The notes beneath the pieces are model-generated. The model ran no database searches and was not told the origin of the DNA. It saw nothing but the letters and a program-made list of their open reading frames with translations. A stretch of DNA of 64,000 nt from Brevundimonas sp. (lineage in GTDB: Bacteria; Pseudomonadota; Alphaproteobacteria; Caulobacterales; Caulobacteraceae): assembly GCA_027531145.1 (NCBI GenBank), contig JAPZRF010000014.1, forward strand, positions 1-64,000. Direction: 5' to 3'. The position numbers were made by a program, and so were the translations under genes. Of the stretch, positions 15,350 through 23,192 are shown in pieces. Positions within the stretch are counted from its first letter, which is position 1, and the number at the start of each line of letters is the position of its first letter.

Positions 15350-16405
15350 ATGGTCCGAGTGAAGGCCGCCCATGCCGCCGTCGCGGTTGGTGTGCTGGCC
15401 GGGCTGGCGATCGGTTGCGCCTATGCCGGCGGCATGGCTGCCAAGGCGACGACCGTTAGGGCTCAGGTGGAGCGGATCGAAGGTGCCTCGTCGGCAGGCT
15501 TCACGGAAGAGGCCCTGGCCGCCGCTGCGGGCGGGCTTGACGCGAGCGCCCTGGCAATCGCTCGCCGCCATGATCCCTATAGCGTCGCTGGTCCGACCCA
15601 GCGCGACCGCCACGCCGAACTCATGACCGCCCGCCTGGAAGATCTGCGGGCGCGTTCGAGCGGCGAGGCTGGCCTGCGCCGCATCAGCCTGACCACACCG
15701 GCGCGCCCGTTCCGGTTCTCCGGCGCGCTTGACGCGTCCCGCGACCTCGAGTGCCTAACCCAGGCGGTCTACTATGAGGCGCGCGGCGAGGGCCGCGCCG
15801 GCATGCAGGCCGTCGCCCAGGTCGTTTTGAACCGGGCCCGCCATCCCGCCTTCCCCAAGACCATCTGCGGCGTGGTGTTCCAGGGTGCTTCGCGCCAGAC
15901 CGGCTGCCAGTTCAGCTTCACCTGCAACGGAGCCATGCGGGGCGCGGTGAGCCAGACGGCATGGACGCGCGCTCGCGACGTGGCGGCCCGCGCGCTGTCG
16001 GGTGAGGTGTTCGCCCTCGTCGGCACCGCGACCCACTTCCACACCACGGCGGTCAGCCCGCGCTGGCGGCACAGCCTGCTGCAGGTGGCCCAGGTTGGTG
16101 ATCACGTCTTCTATCGCTTCGGCGGTCGCGCTGGTGCCAGCGCCGCCTTCGCCTATGCGCCGGCCCCGTCATCAGCGCAGACCGAAACGCCGGTGCTGGC
16201 CAGCCTGGATCCGAGCCAGCCAGTGCGTCAGGCTGGCCAGGCCATGGCCTACTCGCTGATCTTCGCACAGGAAGGCCTGGCGGCCGCGGGACCGGCTACG
16301 ACCGCGCCCCGGGCCGACCCGGAAGCGGTTACCGCGAAGACGACGGAGGCCGCCGCCCCCGGCTCGGCCACCCTCGGTGACCCCTCCGCAGCGCCGCGCA
16401 GCTGA
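15350..16405 (+). CDS. SleB-type cell wall hydrolase (paralogue 1)
   Basis: This is a secreted or membrane-anchored peptidoglycan hydrolase of the Hydrolase_2/SleB family, likely a lytic transglycosylase or amidase acting in the periplasm. An N-terminal hydrophobic segment (about residues 8-28) is a signal or anchor. The catalytic domain (about 130-255) carries CLTQAVYYEARGEGRAGMQA with the family glutamate, then VVLNRARHPAFPKTICGVVF and TGCQFSFTCNG; the last two cysteines probably pair. The C-terminal 80 residues are low-complexity Ala/Thr/Pro. The ATG at 15350 begins the hydrophobic segment. A second copy with the same domain lies at 21865-23061. Confidence 0.88.
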   Translation: MVRVKAAHAAVAVGVLAGLAIGCAYAGGMAAKATTVRAQVERIEGASSAGFTEEALAAAAGGLDASALAIARRHDPYSVAGPTQRDRHAELMTARLEDLRARSSGEAGLRRISLTTPARPFRFSGALDASRDLECLTQAVYYEARGEGRAGMQAVAQVVLNRARHPAFPKTICGVVFQGASRQTGCQFSFTCNGAMRGAVSQTAWTRARDVAARALSGEVFALVGTATHFHTTAVSPRWRHSLLQVAQVGDHVFYRFGGRAGASAAFAYAPAPSSAQTETPVLASLDPSQPVRQAGQAMAYSLIFAQEGLAAAGPATTAPRADPEAVTAKTTEAAAPGSATLGDPSAAPRS

Positions 16406-16425
16406 GGCCCGAGCGCCACACCACA

Positions 16426-16548
16426 TTACCAGCGGGTCGCCAGGTTTTCCGCCAGATTGCCGTCGGGGCGCGAACCTCCCGCCGCAGCCCTTCCTGCCGT
16501 GTCTGCGGCGCGAGGCTCGTCAGTTTCGGCGGGGGCGCTGATCTTCAT
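16426..16548 (-). CDS. Possible 40-residue small protein downstream of nadC
   Basis: An ATG at 16548, preceded by GAGG about nine bases upstream, opens a 40-codon frame ending at TAA. The product is hydrophilic, with GGSRPDGNLAENLATRW at the C-terminus. It lies 121 bp past the nadC stop on the same strand. No family is recognised; the frame could be chance. Confidence 0.22.
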   Translation of the reverse strand: MKISAPAETDEPRAADTAGRAAAGGSRPDGNLAENLATRW

Positions 16549-16669
16549 CCGTGAGCGCCTCAGGCGTCAGCTGCGATTCGGGGGCGCGGCATGGAGGACA
16601 TGGCGAGGTTCCGGGTCGAGGAGGCGAACAGGCAGTTCTGAACCGGCCCCCGACCCGCTCCGGTTCCTG

Positions 16670-17521
16670 TCAGATCACGTCCAGCCCGATGTCGAGCGCC
16701 GCTGCCGAATGGGTCAGGGCCCCGACCGAAATCACGTCCACGCCGGTTGCGGCGATATCGCGCACCGTATCAAGAGACACGCCGCCCGAGGCCTCCAGAA
16801 CCGGCCGCGCCGGAAGCCGGGCAGCCCGCGCCACCGCCTCCCGCAGCTGCGCCAGGTCGAAGTTGTCCAGCATGATCACGTCAGGGCGCTCGCCCAGCGC
16901 GACGTCGAACTGGCCGAGGGTGTCGACCTCCACCTCGACCCGTACCAGATGGCCGGCCGATGCCCGCGCCGCGCGGATCGCCGCCGCCACCCCTCCGCAG
17001 ACGGCAATGTGGTTGTCCTTGATCAGGATCGCGTCATCGAGGCCGAAGCGGTGGTTCATGCCGCCACCGCAGCGCACGGCGTGCTTTTCCAGCGCCCGGA
17101 GCCCGGGGGTGGTCTTGCGTGTATCGGCTATCCGCGCCGCGGTTCCGGCCACGGCGTCCACGTAGCAGCGGGTCAGGGTTGCCACGCCGCACAGCCGGCC
17201 GATCAGGTTGAGCAGGGTGCGCTCGGCCGCCAGCAAGGCGCAGGCGTCGCCCTCCAGCCGCACCAGGGCGACTCCGCCCTCGATTGCCTGTCCGTCCGTC
17301 GCCAGCAGCTCCACCCGGGCATCCGGATCGAGCAGGCGCACGGTCAGGGGTGCGAGGCCCAGGCCGGCGGCCACGCCGGGCGCTCGCGCGGCGATCACCC
17401 CGCGCATCCGCGTGCCCGGCGGAACACAGGCGGTCGCGGTCAGATCACCGGCGCGACCCAGATCCTCGGCAAGCGCCAGCCTAACCACCGGCTCGAGTAG
17501 TAGGTCGGGCGGCGGCGTCAT
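16670..17521 (-). CDS. nadC: Nicotinate-nucleotide pyrophosphorylase (quinolinate phosphoribosyltransferase)
   Basis: It converts quinolinate and phosphoribosyl pyrophosphate to nicotinic acid mononucleotide, the third step of de novo NAD synthesis. Family motifs are RTLLNLIGRLCGVATLT, ADTRKTTPGLRALEKHAVRCGGG-type substrate loop (quoted in parts: TRKTTPGLR, HAVRCGGGMNHR), ILIKDNHI and the C-terminal EASGGVSLDTV with VGALTHS. At 283 residues it has family length. The ATG at 17521 overlaps the nadB stop as ATGA, so translational coupling is likely; an earlier in-frame start inside nadB is less likely. Confidence 0.96.
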   Translation of the reverse strand: MTPPPDLLLEPVVRLALAEDLGRAGDLTATACVPPGTRMRGVIAARAPGVAAGLGLAPLTVRLLDPDARVELLATDGQAIEGGVALVRLEGDACALLAAERTLLNLIGRLCGVATLTRCYVDAVAGTAARIADTRKTTPGLRALEKHAVRCGGGMNHRFGLDDAILIKDNHIAVCGGVAAAIRAARASAGHLVRVEVEVDTLGQFDVALGERPDVIMLDNFDLAQLREAVARAARLPARPVLEASGGVSLDTVRDIAATGVDVISVGALTHSAAALDIGLDVI

Positions 17522-19047
17522 GCTGCGGCGGTCCTCGGGATGGGCGGACAACGCAGGCGACTGTGGCGCGCTGCGGCGTCAGAATGCGGAAAGTCGGCGC
17601 GGTAATGGCCGCCGCGGCTCTCGCGCCGCTCCAGCGCCGCTCGGGCGATGAGGCCGGCGGCAACCAGCGGCGGCGCGGCCGGCGCGCTGCACTCCAGCCG
17701 CGCGATCAGGTCCAGCAGCCGGGTCAGGCCGGCACCGTCGCGAATCACGCCGACCTCGGCGGTCATGGCCTGTCGAAGCTCACGCAGCGCCTCGGGCGCC
17801 AGGTCCGGCGGAACCTCGCCGCCCACGATCGCGCCACGGCCCGACATCTCGTCCTGTCCCGCCGCCGCCAGGCGTCCGGCGCGGCGACCGAAGGTGGCGG
17901 CTTCCAGCAGGGAGTTGGAGGCCAGCCTGTTGGCCCCGTGCACGCCGGTCGCGGCGCATTCGCCGACGGCGAACAAACCTTCCAGTCCAGTCCGCCCGTC
18001 GGCATCGGCGGCGATGCCGCCCATGTGATAATGGGCCGCCGCCGCCACCGGGATCGGTGCCTCACGCGGGTCCAGGCCGGCCCCCATGCAGGCCGCGAAC
18101 ACGGCGGGGAAGTGCTCGGGGAAGGCCGCGCCAATGGCGGTCCGGGCGTCGAGGAAGGCACCGCAGCCGGACTGGCGCGCGACATGGACGGCGCGAGCCA
18201 CCACGTCGCGCGGCGCGAGGTCCGCATCCGACATCTCGCCCAGCAGGAAGTCGCCTGTCCCGTCGATCAGCCGGGCCCCCTCGCCGCGCAGCGCCTCGGT
18301 GGCCAGAGGTGCCGGGTCAAGCCCCACGTCGATAGCGGTCGGGTGGAACTGGACGAACTCGGGGTCGAGGATCTCGGCCCCTGCCAGCGCCGCCAGCGCC
18401 AGCCCCTCGCCCTTGAGCGCGGCCGGGGTCGTGGTCATGGCGTAGAGACCGCCGACGCCGCCCGTGGCGAGGATCACGGAAGAGGCGAGGAGCTCGGTCA
18501 GCCGGCCATCGCGCTCGACCACCACCCCGCAGACCCGCCCGCCGGCGTCCTGCAGCAGGCCGCGCAGGCGGGCATTCTCGACGGTGCGGACATGGGGTGC
18601 CGCGCGCACGGCGGCGACCAGGGCCGACAGGATGGCGCGTCCGGCACCGTCCCCGCCGACCCGCGCGACGCGGGCCACACTATGCGCCGCCTCGAGGCTG
18701 ACGCTGAAGCCGCCGGCGGTGTCGCGGTCGAACGGTGCGCCGAGCCCGGCCAGCCACTCGACCGTGGCGCGGCCCTCATTGGTCAGGGTGCGTGCGGCAA
18801 CCGGAACCACGAGGCCTGCGCCCGCCGCCTCGGTGTCCCTGGCGTGCAGGCCGGGAGAGTCGGCCGCTGTCAGGGCCGCGGCCAGGCCGCCCTGGGCCCA
18901 GGCCGAGGCGCAAGCCTGCAGCAGCGGGGCCGGAGTCAACAGCAGGGTCTGCCGTGGCGCGGCCTCCAGCGCGGCCGAAAGGCCGGCCAGACCGCCGCCG
19001 ATGACCAGCGGTCCGTTATGGACCTGGCGATCGCGGACCGGACGCAT
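17518..19047 (-). CDS. nadB: L-aspartate oxidase
   Basis: This FAD enzyme oxidises aspartate to iminoaspartate for quinolinate synthesis. The dinucleotide-binding N-terminus LVIGGGLAGLSAALEA, the QGGLAAAL loop near residue 55, the ILATGGVGGLYAMTT segment, the FVQFHPTAI motif and the FAD-site GGIAADADGRT and GVHGANRLASNSLLEA motifs all match NadB. Length is 509 residues. The start ATG at 19047 overlaps the stop of the upstream M50 protease gene by one base (TGATG), so the protease gene is part of the same transcript. The C-terminal tail of about 35 residues is Arg/Pro-rich and poorly conserved. Confidence 0.96.
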   Translation of the reverse strand: MRPVRDRQVHNGPLVIGGGLAGLSAALEAAPRQTLLLTPAPLLQACASAWAQGGLAAALTAADSPGLHARDTEAAGAGLVVPVAARTLTNEGRATVEWLAGLGAPFDRDTAGGFSVSLEAAHSVARVARVGGDGAGRAILSALVAAVRAAPHVRTVENARLRGLLQDAGGRVCGVVVERDGRLTELLASSVILATGGVGGLYAMTTTPAALKGEGLALAALAGAEILDPEFVQFHPTAIDVGLDPAPLATEALRGEGARLIDGTGDFLLGEMSDADLAPRDVVARAVHVARQSGCGAFLDARTAIGAAFPEHFPAVFAACMGAGLDPREAPIPVAAAAHYHMGGIAADADGRTGLEGLFAVGECAATGVHGANRLASNSLLEAATFGRRAGRLAAAGQDEMSGRGAIVGGEVPPDLAPEALRELRQAMTAEVGVIRDGAGLTRLLDLIARLECSAPAAPPLVAAGLIARAALERRESRGGHYRADFPHSDAAARHSRLRCPPIPRTAAA

Positions 19048-19886
19048 CACATGACCTCGACGCCGGGCAACGCGACGGCCCCCATCAGCGCCTGCCCGGC
19101 CCCGAGCGCGCCGACCCCGACGCAGGCGGCGGCGGTCAGCAGGAACAGGGCCACGCTCTTGCCCGCCTCGCCCCAGGTCAGGCGGCGTCCCTCGGGCCGC
19201 CAGGAGCCGCGGCGGATATGGGCGAAAAGGGCGAGGGCGAGGAAGGCGGCGAAAATCCAGGCCCCATTGGTGAAGCCCCACCAGATGGCCGCCGCGCCGA
19301 CGGCGATCATGGCCCCCATTTCCAGCGACGGGTGGATGCGCGCCAGCACCGGGCCAAGCGCCTTCGAGCCGTCGAGCGGTGGGGCCGGGGCGAGGTTGAC
19401 GAGATTGAGAAAGGCGATGGCCGCCACGCCCTGCAGCCACAGGCTCTGACCGGTCGCGGCGTACAGGGCGAGGAAGGGGATCGCCGCCAGCAGGCCGAAG
19501 GCCGGCCCAGCCAGTGAGACCTTGACCCCGTCCCACTCGCTGGCCGGCGGGCGCTGGCTGCGCGCCACGCCGCCGAGGAAGGGGATGATGTAGATACGCG
19601 CCGGGCCCATGCCGAAGCGGTTCATCGCTAGTACGTGACCGTACTCATGGACGAACAGACCGAACACGGCCGCCACGGCGATGACCCAGCTCTGGGTCAC
19701 CCACCAGATGAAGCCGCCCAGCAAGAGAGTCGAGACCAGCGCCCAGACCGGATTCTGGCCGCGAACCAGCGGCGGCGCGATGCCCGTCGACGGCGAAGGC
19801 GGCGGCGGCGCGGCGGCGGCCGGGGCAGGAGGCGGCCCGCGACCGTCGCGGCGGCCCCAGGGGCCGGAGGTCTTGATGTCGCTCAT
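19047..19886 (-). CDS. Site-2 protease family (M50) membrane metalloprotease
   Basis: This is a polytopic zinc protease of the M50/site-2 type that cleaves within membranes. The zinc motif HEYGH is at residues 80-84 and the third-ligand motif NLAPAPPLDG at 164-173 (Asp172), each inside a hydrophobic segment; about six membrane segments are visible. There is no PDZ domain, and at 279 residues it is too short for RseP. The first 40 residues are a Pro/Ala/Gly-rich cytoplasmic extension. It sits inside the NAD operon, 49 bp after nadA and overlapping nadB by one base. I know no established role for such a protease in NAD synthesis. Confidence 0.9.
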   Translation of the reverse strand: MSDIKTSGPWGRRDGRGPPPAPAAAAPPPPSPSTGIAPPLVRGQNPVWALVSTLLLGGFIWWVTQSWVIAVAAVFGLFVHEYGHVLAMNRFGMGPARIYIIPFLGGVARSQRPPASEWDGVKVSLAGPAFGLLAAIPFLALYAATGQSLWLQGVAAIAFLNLVNLAPAPPLDGSKALGPVLARIHPSLEMGAMIAVGAAAIWWGFTNGAWIFAAFLALALFAHIRRGSWRPEGRRLTWGEAGKSVALFLLTAAACVGVGALGAGQALMGAVALPGVEVM

Positions 19887-19935
19887 GACCGGGACGTGGC
19901 CCCGGCAGTCGCCCCCGGCAAGGCTGCCGCGATCA

Positions 19936-21018
19936 TCAGATCAGCTCGACGGCGACATGGTGGCGCGCGCGGATCAGATCGTAGCGCGCCGGCACGGCCG
20001 GCGGCGGCAGGTCGATCATGCGCTGCACCGCCAGCCGGCCACGGGCGGAGACGTCGTCCGGCACCGTCACTTCGTGCTTCATCTCCGTCAGGCAGTCGCG
20101 GATGTTCTCCAGCGTGATCCGCTTCATGTGGGGGCAGAGGTTGCACGGCCCGATGAATCGCGTGTCCGGAGCCTCGGCGGCGACATTGGCGGCCATCGAG
20201 CATTCGGTGATCAGCACCACCTCGCGCGGCCGGCGCTGCATCACATAGTCGTTCATCGCGGCGGTCGAGCCCGCGAAGTCGGCGGCGGCGAGGACCTCCT
20301 CGGGGCACTCGGGGTGGGCGAGGATCTCGGCCCCCGGATAGGCTGCGCGCATGTCGGCGATGTCCGCGGCGGTAAAGCGCTCGTGCACCTCGCAGCGGCC
20401 CTTCCACGCGATGATGCCGATCGACGTCTGAGCGGCCACATTGCGCGCGAGAAACTCGTCGGGGATCAGGATGACCCGATCGACGCCCCACTCGCGCGCG
20501 GCCCATTCCACGACCTGGACGGCGTTGGCCGAGGTGCAGCAGATGTCGGTCTCGGCCTTCACTTCCGCCGTGGTGTTGACATAGGTGACCACCGGCAGGC
20601 CCGGGTAGCGGGCCTTGATCAGGCGCACGTCCGCGCCGGTGATCGAAGCGGCGAGCGAGCAGCCGGCGCGCAGGTCGGGGATCAGGACGGTCTTGCCCGG
20701 AGACAGGATCTTGGAGGTCTCGGCCATGAAGTGCACGCCCGCCTGGACGATCATCCGTGCCGGCGACCGCGCCGCCTCGCGGGCCAGGCCGAGACTGTCA
20801 CCGACATAGTCGCCGACGCCGTGGAAGATCTCCGGCGTCATGTAGTTGTGCGCCAGGATCACCGCGTCGCGCTCGCGCTTCAGCCGGTTGATCTCGGCGA
20901 TCAGCGGGGCCTGCAGTGACCACTCCAGCGGCGTGACATGATCCTTCAGGCGCGGCCAAAGGTGCGCAGTCTCCAGCGCCGTCGCCTCGTCCAGAGGAGG
21001 AGCTTCGCCGTAGGCCAT
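19936..21018 (-). CDS. nadA: Quinolinate synthase
   Basis: It condenses iminoaspartate with dihydroxyacetone phosphate to quinolinate using a 4Fe-4S cluster. The three cluster ligands are visible as C120 (RAGCSLA), C209 (WKGRCEVHE) and C295 (CNLCPHMK), along with [19 protein letters not shown] and the [10 protein letters not shown] segment. At 360 residues it has family length. An AGGAGG Shine-Dalgarno lies eight bases before the ATG at 21018. It is the first gene of nadA-M50-nadB-nadC, and two palindromes upstream look like operators for a NAD-responsive repressor. Confidence 0.97.
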   Translation of the reverse strand: MAYGEAPPLDEATALETAHLWPRLKDHVTPLEWSLQAPLIAEINRLKRERDAVILAHNYMTPEIFHGVGDYVGDSLGLAREAARSPARMIVQAGVHFMAETSKILSPGKTVLIPDLRAGCSLAASITGADVRLIKARYPGLPVVTYVNTTAEVKAETDICCTSANAVQVVEWAAREWGVDRVILIPDEFLARNVAAQTSIGIIAWKGRCEVHERFTAADIADMRAAYPGAEILAHPECPEEVLAAADFAGSTAAMNDYVMQRRPREVVLITECSMAANVAAEAPDTRFIGPCNLCPHMKRITLENIRDCLTEMKHEVTVPDDVSARGRLAVQRMIDLPPPAVPARYDLIRARHHVAVELI

Positions 21019-21033
21019 GATCGCCTCCTGTCC

Positions 21034-21060
21034 CTGTTATGCTCGCATTGAGCATAACAG
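21034..21060. promoter_or_regulatory. Perfect palindromic operator upstream of nadA (site 1)
   Basis: CTGTTATGCTC and its exact complement GAGCATAACAG flank a GCATT centre: a perfect 11-bp dyad starting 16 bp upstream of the nadA ATG. The same half-site recurs in site 2. Placement between promoter and ribosome binding site fits a repressor. The motif resembles what I recall for NadQ-type NAD repressors of alphaproteobacteria; that assignment is inference. Confidence 0.8.
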
Positions 21061-21091
21061 GTGCCCGAGAAAAGCGGGCCCCGCCCGCCGC

Positions 21092-21114
21092 CTTATGCTC
21101 ATATGTAGTATAAG
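21092..21114. promoter_or_regulatory. Second palindromic operator with embedded -10 box (site 2)
   Basis: CTTATGCTC-ATATG-TAGTATAAG repeats the half-site and the 5-bp centre of site 1, with 7 of 9 arm positions matched. On the minus strand it contains TATACT (21107-21112), a good -10 box for nadA. A repressor bound here would cover the promoter. Centre-to-centre distance to site 1 is about 56 bp. Confidence 0.7.
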
Positions 21115-21247
21115 CGACTGCAAGATAAAGGTTCGCCCGCGGCGCGCAAGGGCTCCTGACGTGACGAGACGGCCGACCAGCGCGCGCGCGGGAGCTCGGC
21201 TTCGGAACAGGGCCCGCGCAGGAGGGGCCAGGGGGCTTCTGCCAGGG

Positions 21248-21580
21248 TAGCGGCCAATCTTCCCCGACGTAGCCCGACGTGAGCACCATACGCATGTGTG
21301 GATACCGGGCCGGCACGCAGCCGGGCAGTTCCGCGCCGTTCATCCCGCCCGTACGAAGACATCGGTAAGCATCGGGTCGAAAGCGCGGGCGGTGAGCGCA
21401 GTGAGAGCCCCCTCGCCGCTGCCGCCGACCTGGACCGCGTCGCCGGGTCCCTCCAGCAGCTCCCCGTCCACCGTCACCAACGCCGCGTCGTCTTCGATCA
21501 GCAGCACCCGGCCGGCTGCGACCAGATCGGTCGCAGGCTCCGGCTCATCGACCGCGAGGGTCACATGATCCGAGGCGAGA
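21248..21580 (-). pseudogene. Decayed response-regulator receiver domain fragment
   Basis: Two adjoining minus-strand frames together spell a receiver domain. The first holds RVLLIEDDAALVTVDGELLE and, later, DPMLTDV with the phospho-acceptor aspartate; after a one-base shift near 21343 the second continues MNGAELPGCVPARYPHMRMV and LTSGYVG. This is the C-terminal receiver of a hybrid histidine kinase or a lone regulator. There is no start codon context, the kinase part is absent, and the conserved lysine region is lost. I read it as a pseudogene remnant. Confidence 0.65.
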
Positions 21581-21610
21581 GCGAGCAGCTGCAGGGCCGC
21601 CCAGGCCCTC

Positions 21611-21820
21611 GCCAACCCGACCGACATCAGGGAGGACAATCCGGAGCAGGACCCCCAGGCCATGCTGAAGGCGCTGGTGCGCGACCACGAGACCATCATC
21701 GCCCGCGTTCGCAAGGCGCTGGCGACCGGCGACGAGGCCACCGTCGACCTGATGACCCAACGGCTGGCGGCGCGCGAGAAGCTCGCCTGGATGCCGCGCG
21801 CGAGTCCCGGCGGCATCTGA
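21611..21820 (+). pseudogene. C-terminal fragment of a Dps/ferritin-like protein
   Basis: The plus-strand frame ending at TGA 21820 encodes EDNPEQDPQAMLKALVRDHE, then TIIARVRKALATGDEATVDL, then MTQRLAAREKLAWMPRAS. This matches the last two helices of Dps proteins, including the DEATVDLxTQR and EKxAWMxRA signatures. About 65 residues of a roughly 155-residue protein remain, without a start codon in a sensible place and without the ferroxidase centre. It abuts the receiver fragment, so the junction near 21600 marks a rearrangement. Confidence 0.65.
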
Positions 21821-21864
21821 GTTCGCCACGAAGTCGCCCGTTTGCGCGGCTAGGATCACGCGGC

Positions 21865-23061
21865 ATGCACCTGATTGAAGCCCACACGCGACGCGTCTTT
21901 CGACGTTTGGCCGCCGCTGCCCCAGCGGTTGCTGCGGGGCTCGGCGTCGCCCTGTCCGCCGGCTCGGCCCCGCGACCGGATCTTGACCGTACAGCCGAGG
22001 CGGTGGCCCGCGCCACCGGCGGCGACCTCGGCCCCGCGGGCTTCGCACGTCTGACGGCGCAGCTGGACCCCGCGCAGATGAAGGTGGCGGCGCGACTCGA
22101 TCCCGCTTCCCCCTCGGCGACCGCGCTGGGGCTGACGCCCGGCTGGGAGACTCTGTCGCTGATCGGGCGGCCGATAGAGGTGCAGGGGGCCGGGCTTGAG
22201 GCCCGCCGTCGCAACGTCGAGATCGCCGCGGACAGCGGCGCACTGCGGGCCGCGCGGCCGTTCGCCTTCCATCCCCGAAGCGCCGAGGACGCCCGCCGGG
22301 CACGGCGCTGCCTGACCCAGGCCATCTATTATGAGGCCGCCCTCGAGAGTACCGGGGGTCAGGAGGCCGTCGCCCAGGTCATTCTCAATCGCGTCAGGGA
22401 CCCTAACTATCCGTCGAGCATCTGTGGCGTGGTGTTCCAAGGTGCCGCCCGAACGACAGGGTGCCAGTTCAGTTTCACCTGCGACGGCTCGCTGGCCCAG
22501 GCTCCGGTCGACTGGGCGTGGCGGCGTGCAGCGATCGTGGCCGACCGCGCCCTCGCCGGAGCGGTTGCGAGCGCCGTGGGCACGGCGACCCACTACCACG
22601 CGGACTATGTCGATCCCTGGTGGCGCCCGACGCTCAGCAAGCTGACGCAGATCGGGACCCATATCTTCTACCGCTGGAAAGGCTGGGCCGGCGAGACCGC
22701 CGCCTTCAGCCAGGCCTACACCGGGGTCGAACCGGTCATCGATGAGTCGCGCTTCGCCCGTCCGCGGCTCATGTCCCCGCAGCCCGACCTGCAACAGGCC
22801 GCCGGCGAAGCACCGGCCGCGACTCCGCAGCCCGGGCTCGCCGGCCCACTGCGCGCCGTCGAGATCGCCGGGCAGACCCGGGTCGTCGGCGTAGCCAGCC
22901 TCGTTGGTCGCCGGCCGGCGACCCGCGAGGAAATCGCCGCGATCAACGCCCGTCTCGCCCGTTTCGAGGGCGGCGCGACGATGTCGTCTCCGGCCGCTCC
23001 GCCCCCGCCCGGCGTGACCGAACTCGCCGTCGAGGAAGTCGGCCGGCGCGGCGCGGATTAA
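21865..23061 (+). CDS. SleB-type cell wall hydrolase (paralogue 2)
   Basis: This protein has the same family and architecture as the protein at 15350-16405. An N-terminal hydrophobic segment (about residues 10-32) anchors or exports it. The catalytic domain (about 150-280) holds CLTQAIYYEAALESTGGQEA, VILNRVRDPNYPSSICGVVF and TGCQFSFTCDG, followed by GTATHYHADYVDPWW and IFYRWKGWAG. The EARGEG of paralogue 1 is EAALES here, so the region after the catalytic glutamate differs. The C-terminal 120 residues are a Pro/Ala-rich tail. The ATG at 21865 begins the basic-hydrophobic N-terminus. It follows the Dps fragment by 44 bp. Confidence 0.87.
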   Translation: MHLIEAHTRRVFRRLAAAAPAVAAGLGVALSAGSAPRPDLDRTAEAVARATGGDLGPAGFARLTAQLDPAQMKVAARLDPASPSATALGLTPGWETLSLIGRPIEVQGAGLEARRRNVEIAADSGALRAARPFAFHPRSAEDARRARRCLTQAIYYEAALESTGGQEAVAQVILNRVRDPNYPSSICGVVFQGAARTTGCQFSFTCDGSLAQAPVDWAWRRAAIVADRALAGAVASAVGTATHYHADYVDPWWRPTLSKLTQIGTHIFYRWKGWAGETAAFSQAYTGVEPVIDESRFARPRLMSPQPDLQQAAGEAPAATPQPGLAGPLRAVEIAGQTRVVGVASLVGRRPATREEIAAINARLARFEGGATMSSPAAPPPPGVTELAVEEVGRRGAD

Positions 23062-23192
23062 CTCCAGCCGATCGGCCGGATCGCTTGAGGCACACCATCC
23101 GCGAAAACGCAGGCGCAGGGAACCGGGCTCCCGCGCAGCGCGAGAGCGTCATCACGCCGGGGAGGCGCCACGCCCGCCCGGGCTGACGCCCC

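Noticed and set aside
14992-15351. Minus-strand open frame across the AT-richer gap
   Set aside because: Low third-position GC, no ribosome binding site, no recognisable domain; overlaps a likely promoter region.
16457-17500. Plus-strand open frame of 347 codons over nadC
   Set aside because: Shadow of nadC, which has strong family motifs on the minus strand.
19047-19886. RseP (sigma-E regulator protease)
   Set aside because: No PDZ domain, only 279 residues, and the genomic neighbours of rseP are absent; only the M50 zinc motifs are shared.
21298-21864. Upstream in-frame extension of the second SleB-like gene
   Set aside because: The composition is unrelated to the family, and the stretch is occupied by receiver and Dps remnants; the signal peptide begins at ATG 21865.
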